A stretch of 6,782 bases of DNA from Flavobacteriales bacterium (GTDB lineage: Bacteria > Bacteroidota > Bacteroidia > Flavobacteriales_E > Vicingaceae). Positions 5,732 through 6,782 of this stretch are shown one piece after another; position 1 is the stretch's first letter; each line of letters opens with the position of its first letter. The notes below the pieces were generated by a model. It had not been told where the DNA came from. It worked only from the letters and a program-made list of their open reading frames with translations, and did no database searches. Position numbers and translations under genes: made by a program. Where the stretch lies: contig NVVI01000006.1 in NCBI GenBank assembly GCA_002402165.1, forward strand, positions 22,400 to 29,181, read 5' to 3'.

Positions 5732-6745
5732 ATGTACATTCGATTTAAACTTTTTATAAAAATTCTATTCTATCATAAGCCTATTATTTGGCCTATATTA
5801 GAAACAATACAAGGGCTAATCTATGCCTTAAAATATTTTTATTATTATAAGGTTTTAAAAGGAAAAAAAGGCATGAGTATTAAAGAGGTAAATATTGAAT
5901 TTAGTAGCCAATGTAATTTAAGGTGCCAGTTTTGTTCTTTAGACCATCTAAAACCTAAACAATTAATTACTCCAGAAATTATCGAGAAATTTTTAATTGG
6001 TTTTATTGATGATAGCAGGTACAAAAGCATAAAAAGAATTAATCTATATAATGGTGGTGAAATTCTATTGCATCCAAAAAGATTAGAAATGTTAGCTATT
6101 TTTAAAAAATATAAAGACTTAGCTAAAGAACAAAACAAACATTTCCCTGAAATACATATGCTAACTAATACGGTACTTCTTAGAGAAAAATTGGCTGAGC
6201 AAATTATTGAGTTAGATGTTGTTGATTTACTAGGGGTTAGTTTTGATGGTGGAACTCCTGAAGCTTTTGAAGAAATGAGAACGAATGCGAAATGGAATGT
6301 TTTTTATGATAATGTAAAAGCATTTGATCGAATTAGAAAAGAGAAAAAAAGTACAGTTAAAATGTCCGCTATTTCGTGCATTCCTAGTAATAAACCAAGA
6401 AATTTAAAATGGATGCACCCTCAATTTCGAGAGGTATATAAATTATTAGATTGGTATGAGTTAAGAAGACTACATAACTGGGCTGGTGACATTGATGCTT
6501 TTAAAGTGCCTGAAAAGAAACATAAAATAGGCTGTTCTCTTTTAATGGAACAATTGGTTTTGCTTCCTAATGGTGATGTTACAATTTGTTGCAATGATTT
6601 AAATTCTAAATCAGTAATCGGTAATATTTTAAAAACAGATTTTATGGATATTTATAATTGTGAACAAAGAGTTAGGTATTTAAAACTTCATCTTTATGGC
6701 AAAAAAGATCAAATTGAACTATGTAAAAATTGTGAGACTTTTTAA
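5732..6745 (+). CDS. Radical SAM protein with SPASM-like C-terminal cysteines, function unknown
   Basis: A radical SAM enzyme of 337 residues from ATG 5732. A TTG at 5699 would add 11 residues, and the frame is open back to a stop at 5672-5674; ATG is preferred because no ribosome-binding signal favours TTG. Numbered from ATG, the [4Fe-4S]-binding CNLRCQFC has Cys61, Cys65 and Cys68. NGGEILLHP (107-115) is the GGE SAM-binding motif, and SFDGGTPEAFEEMR (170-183) is a typical later barrel strand. The C-terminal part contains Cys268, LLPNGDVTICCND with Cys286/Cys287, Cys310, and CKNC (331-334). This resembles a short SPASM domain binding auxiliary clusters. HNWAGD (248-253) is also common in SPASM proteins found near surface-polysaccharide genes. 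The N-terminal 50 residues are rich in Leu, Ile, Phe and Tyr with basic residues and may associate with membrane, but no clear transmembrane helix is assigned. Substrate is unknown. Upstream lie transposase relics; no partner gene or precursor peptide is visible. Confidence 0.88.
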   Translation: MYIRFKLFIKILFYHKPIIWPILETIQGLIYALKYFYYYKVLKGKKGMSIKEVNIEFSSQCNLRCQFCSLDHLKPKQLITPEIIEKFLIGFIDDSRYKSIKRINLYNGGEILLHPKRLEMLAIFKKYKDLAKEQNKHFPEIHMLTNTVLLREKLAEQIIELDVVDLLGVSFDGGTPEAFEEMRTNAKWNVFYDNVKAFDRIRKEKKSTVKMSAISCIPSNKPRNLKWMHPQFREVYKLLDWYELRRLHNWAGDIDAFKVPEKKHKIGCSLLMEQLVLLPNGDVTICCNDLNSKSVIGNILKTDFMDIYNCEQRVRYLKLHLYGKKDQIELCKNCETF

Positions 6746-6782
6746 AATCTTAGGTGAGCTAATTCATCAGGTCTAACGATTG

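Noticed and set aside
5845..6138. 97-codon minus-strand open frame
   Set aside because: Antisense to the radical SAM core, including the CxxxCxxC codons; composition is typical of a shadow frame.

Overview
The window is AT-rich and reads as chromosomal DNA from a Bacteroidota, most likely Flavobacteriia-like, bacterium. Four things support this: gene starts lack Shine-Dalgarno sequences and have A/T-rich leaders; there is a secreted protein built of VDFDPG-type beta-propeller repeats; the lysyl-tRNA synthetase carries the C-terminal extension I associate with this phylum; and a type I asparaginase lies next to a TatD nuclease. The taxon is inferred from protein style, because no rRNA or other marker is present.

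Layout. Bases 1-1332 (minus strand) hold the N-terminal 444 codons of a large secreted repeat protein whose 3' end lies beyond the left edge. Bases 1487-2506 (minus) encode cytoplasmic type I L-asparaginase (ansA). Bases 2507-2693 are a spacer filled by an inverted-repeat intergenic element. Bases 2694-3464 (minus) encode a TatD-family metal-dependent nuclease. A 90-base divergent spacer separates tatD from lysS (3555-5297, plus), a class II lysyl-tRNA synthetase. Bases 5298-5698 hold no intact gene but are a small graveyard of insertion sequences. They contain a 217-bp IS3-family remnant with recognisable TG...CA terminal inverted repeats, a 14-bp perfect palindrome sitting inside its catalytic HSDRG motif, and, next to it, a second fragment resembling a DDE transposase. 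Bases 5732-6745 (plus; possibly from TTG at 5699) encode a radical SAM/SPASM-like enzyme. The last 37 bases show nothing recognisable.

How the genes relate. tatD and ansA run in the same direction and may be co-transcribed despite the repeat between them. lysS is divergent and independent housekeeping. The repeat protein has a different, surface or secreted role. The radical SAM gene lies beyond the insertion-sequence debris and is probably a separate, accessory unit.

The observations most worth a second look are the decayed IS3 element with a palindrome replacing its catalytic aspartate, the adjacent second transposase fragment, the spacer repeat between tatD and ansA, the winged-helix-like LysRS tail, and the unassigned radical SAM enzyme. 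I see no clear evidence of a completely new multi-gene system.
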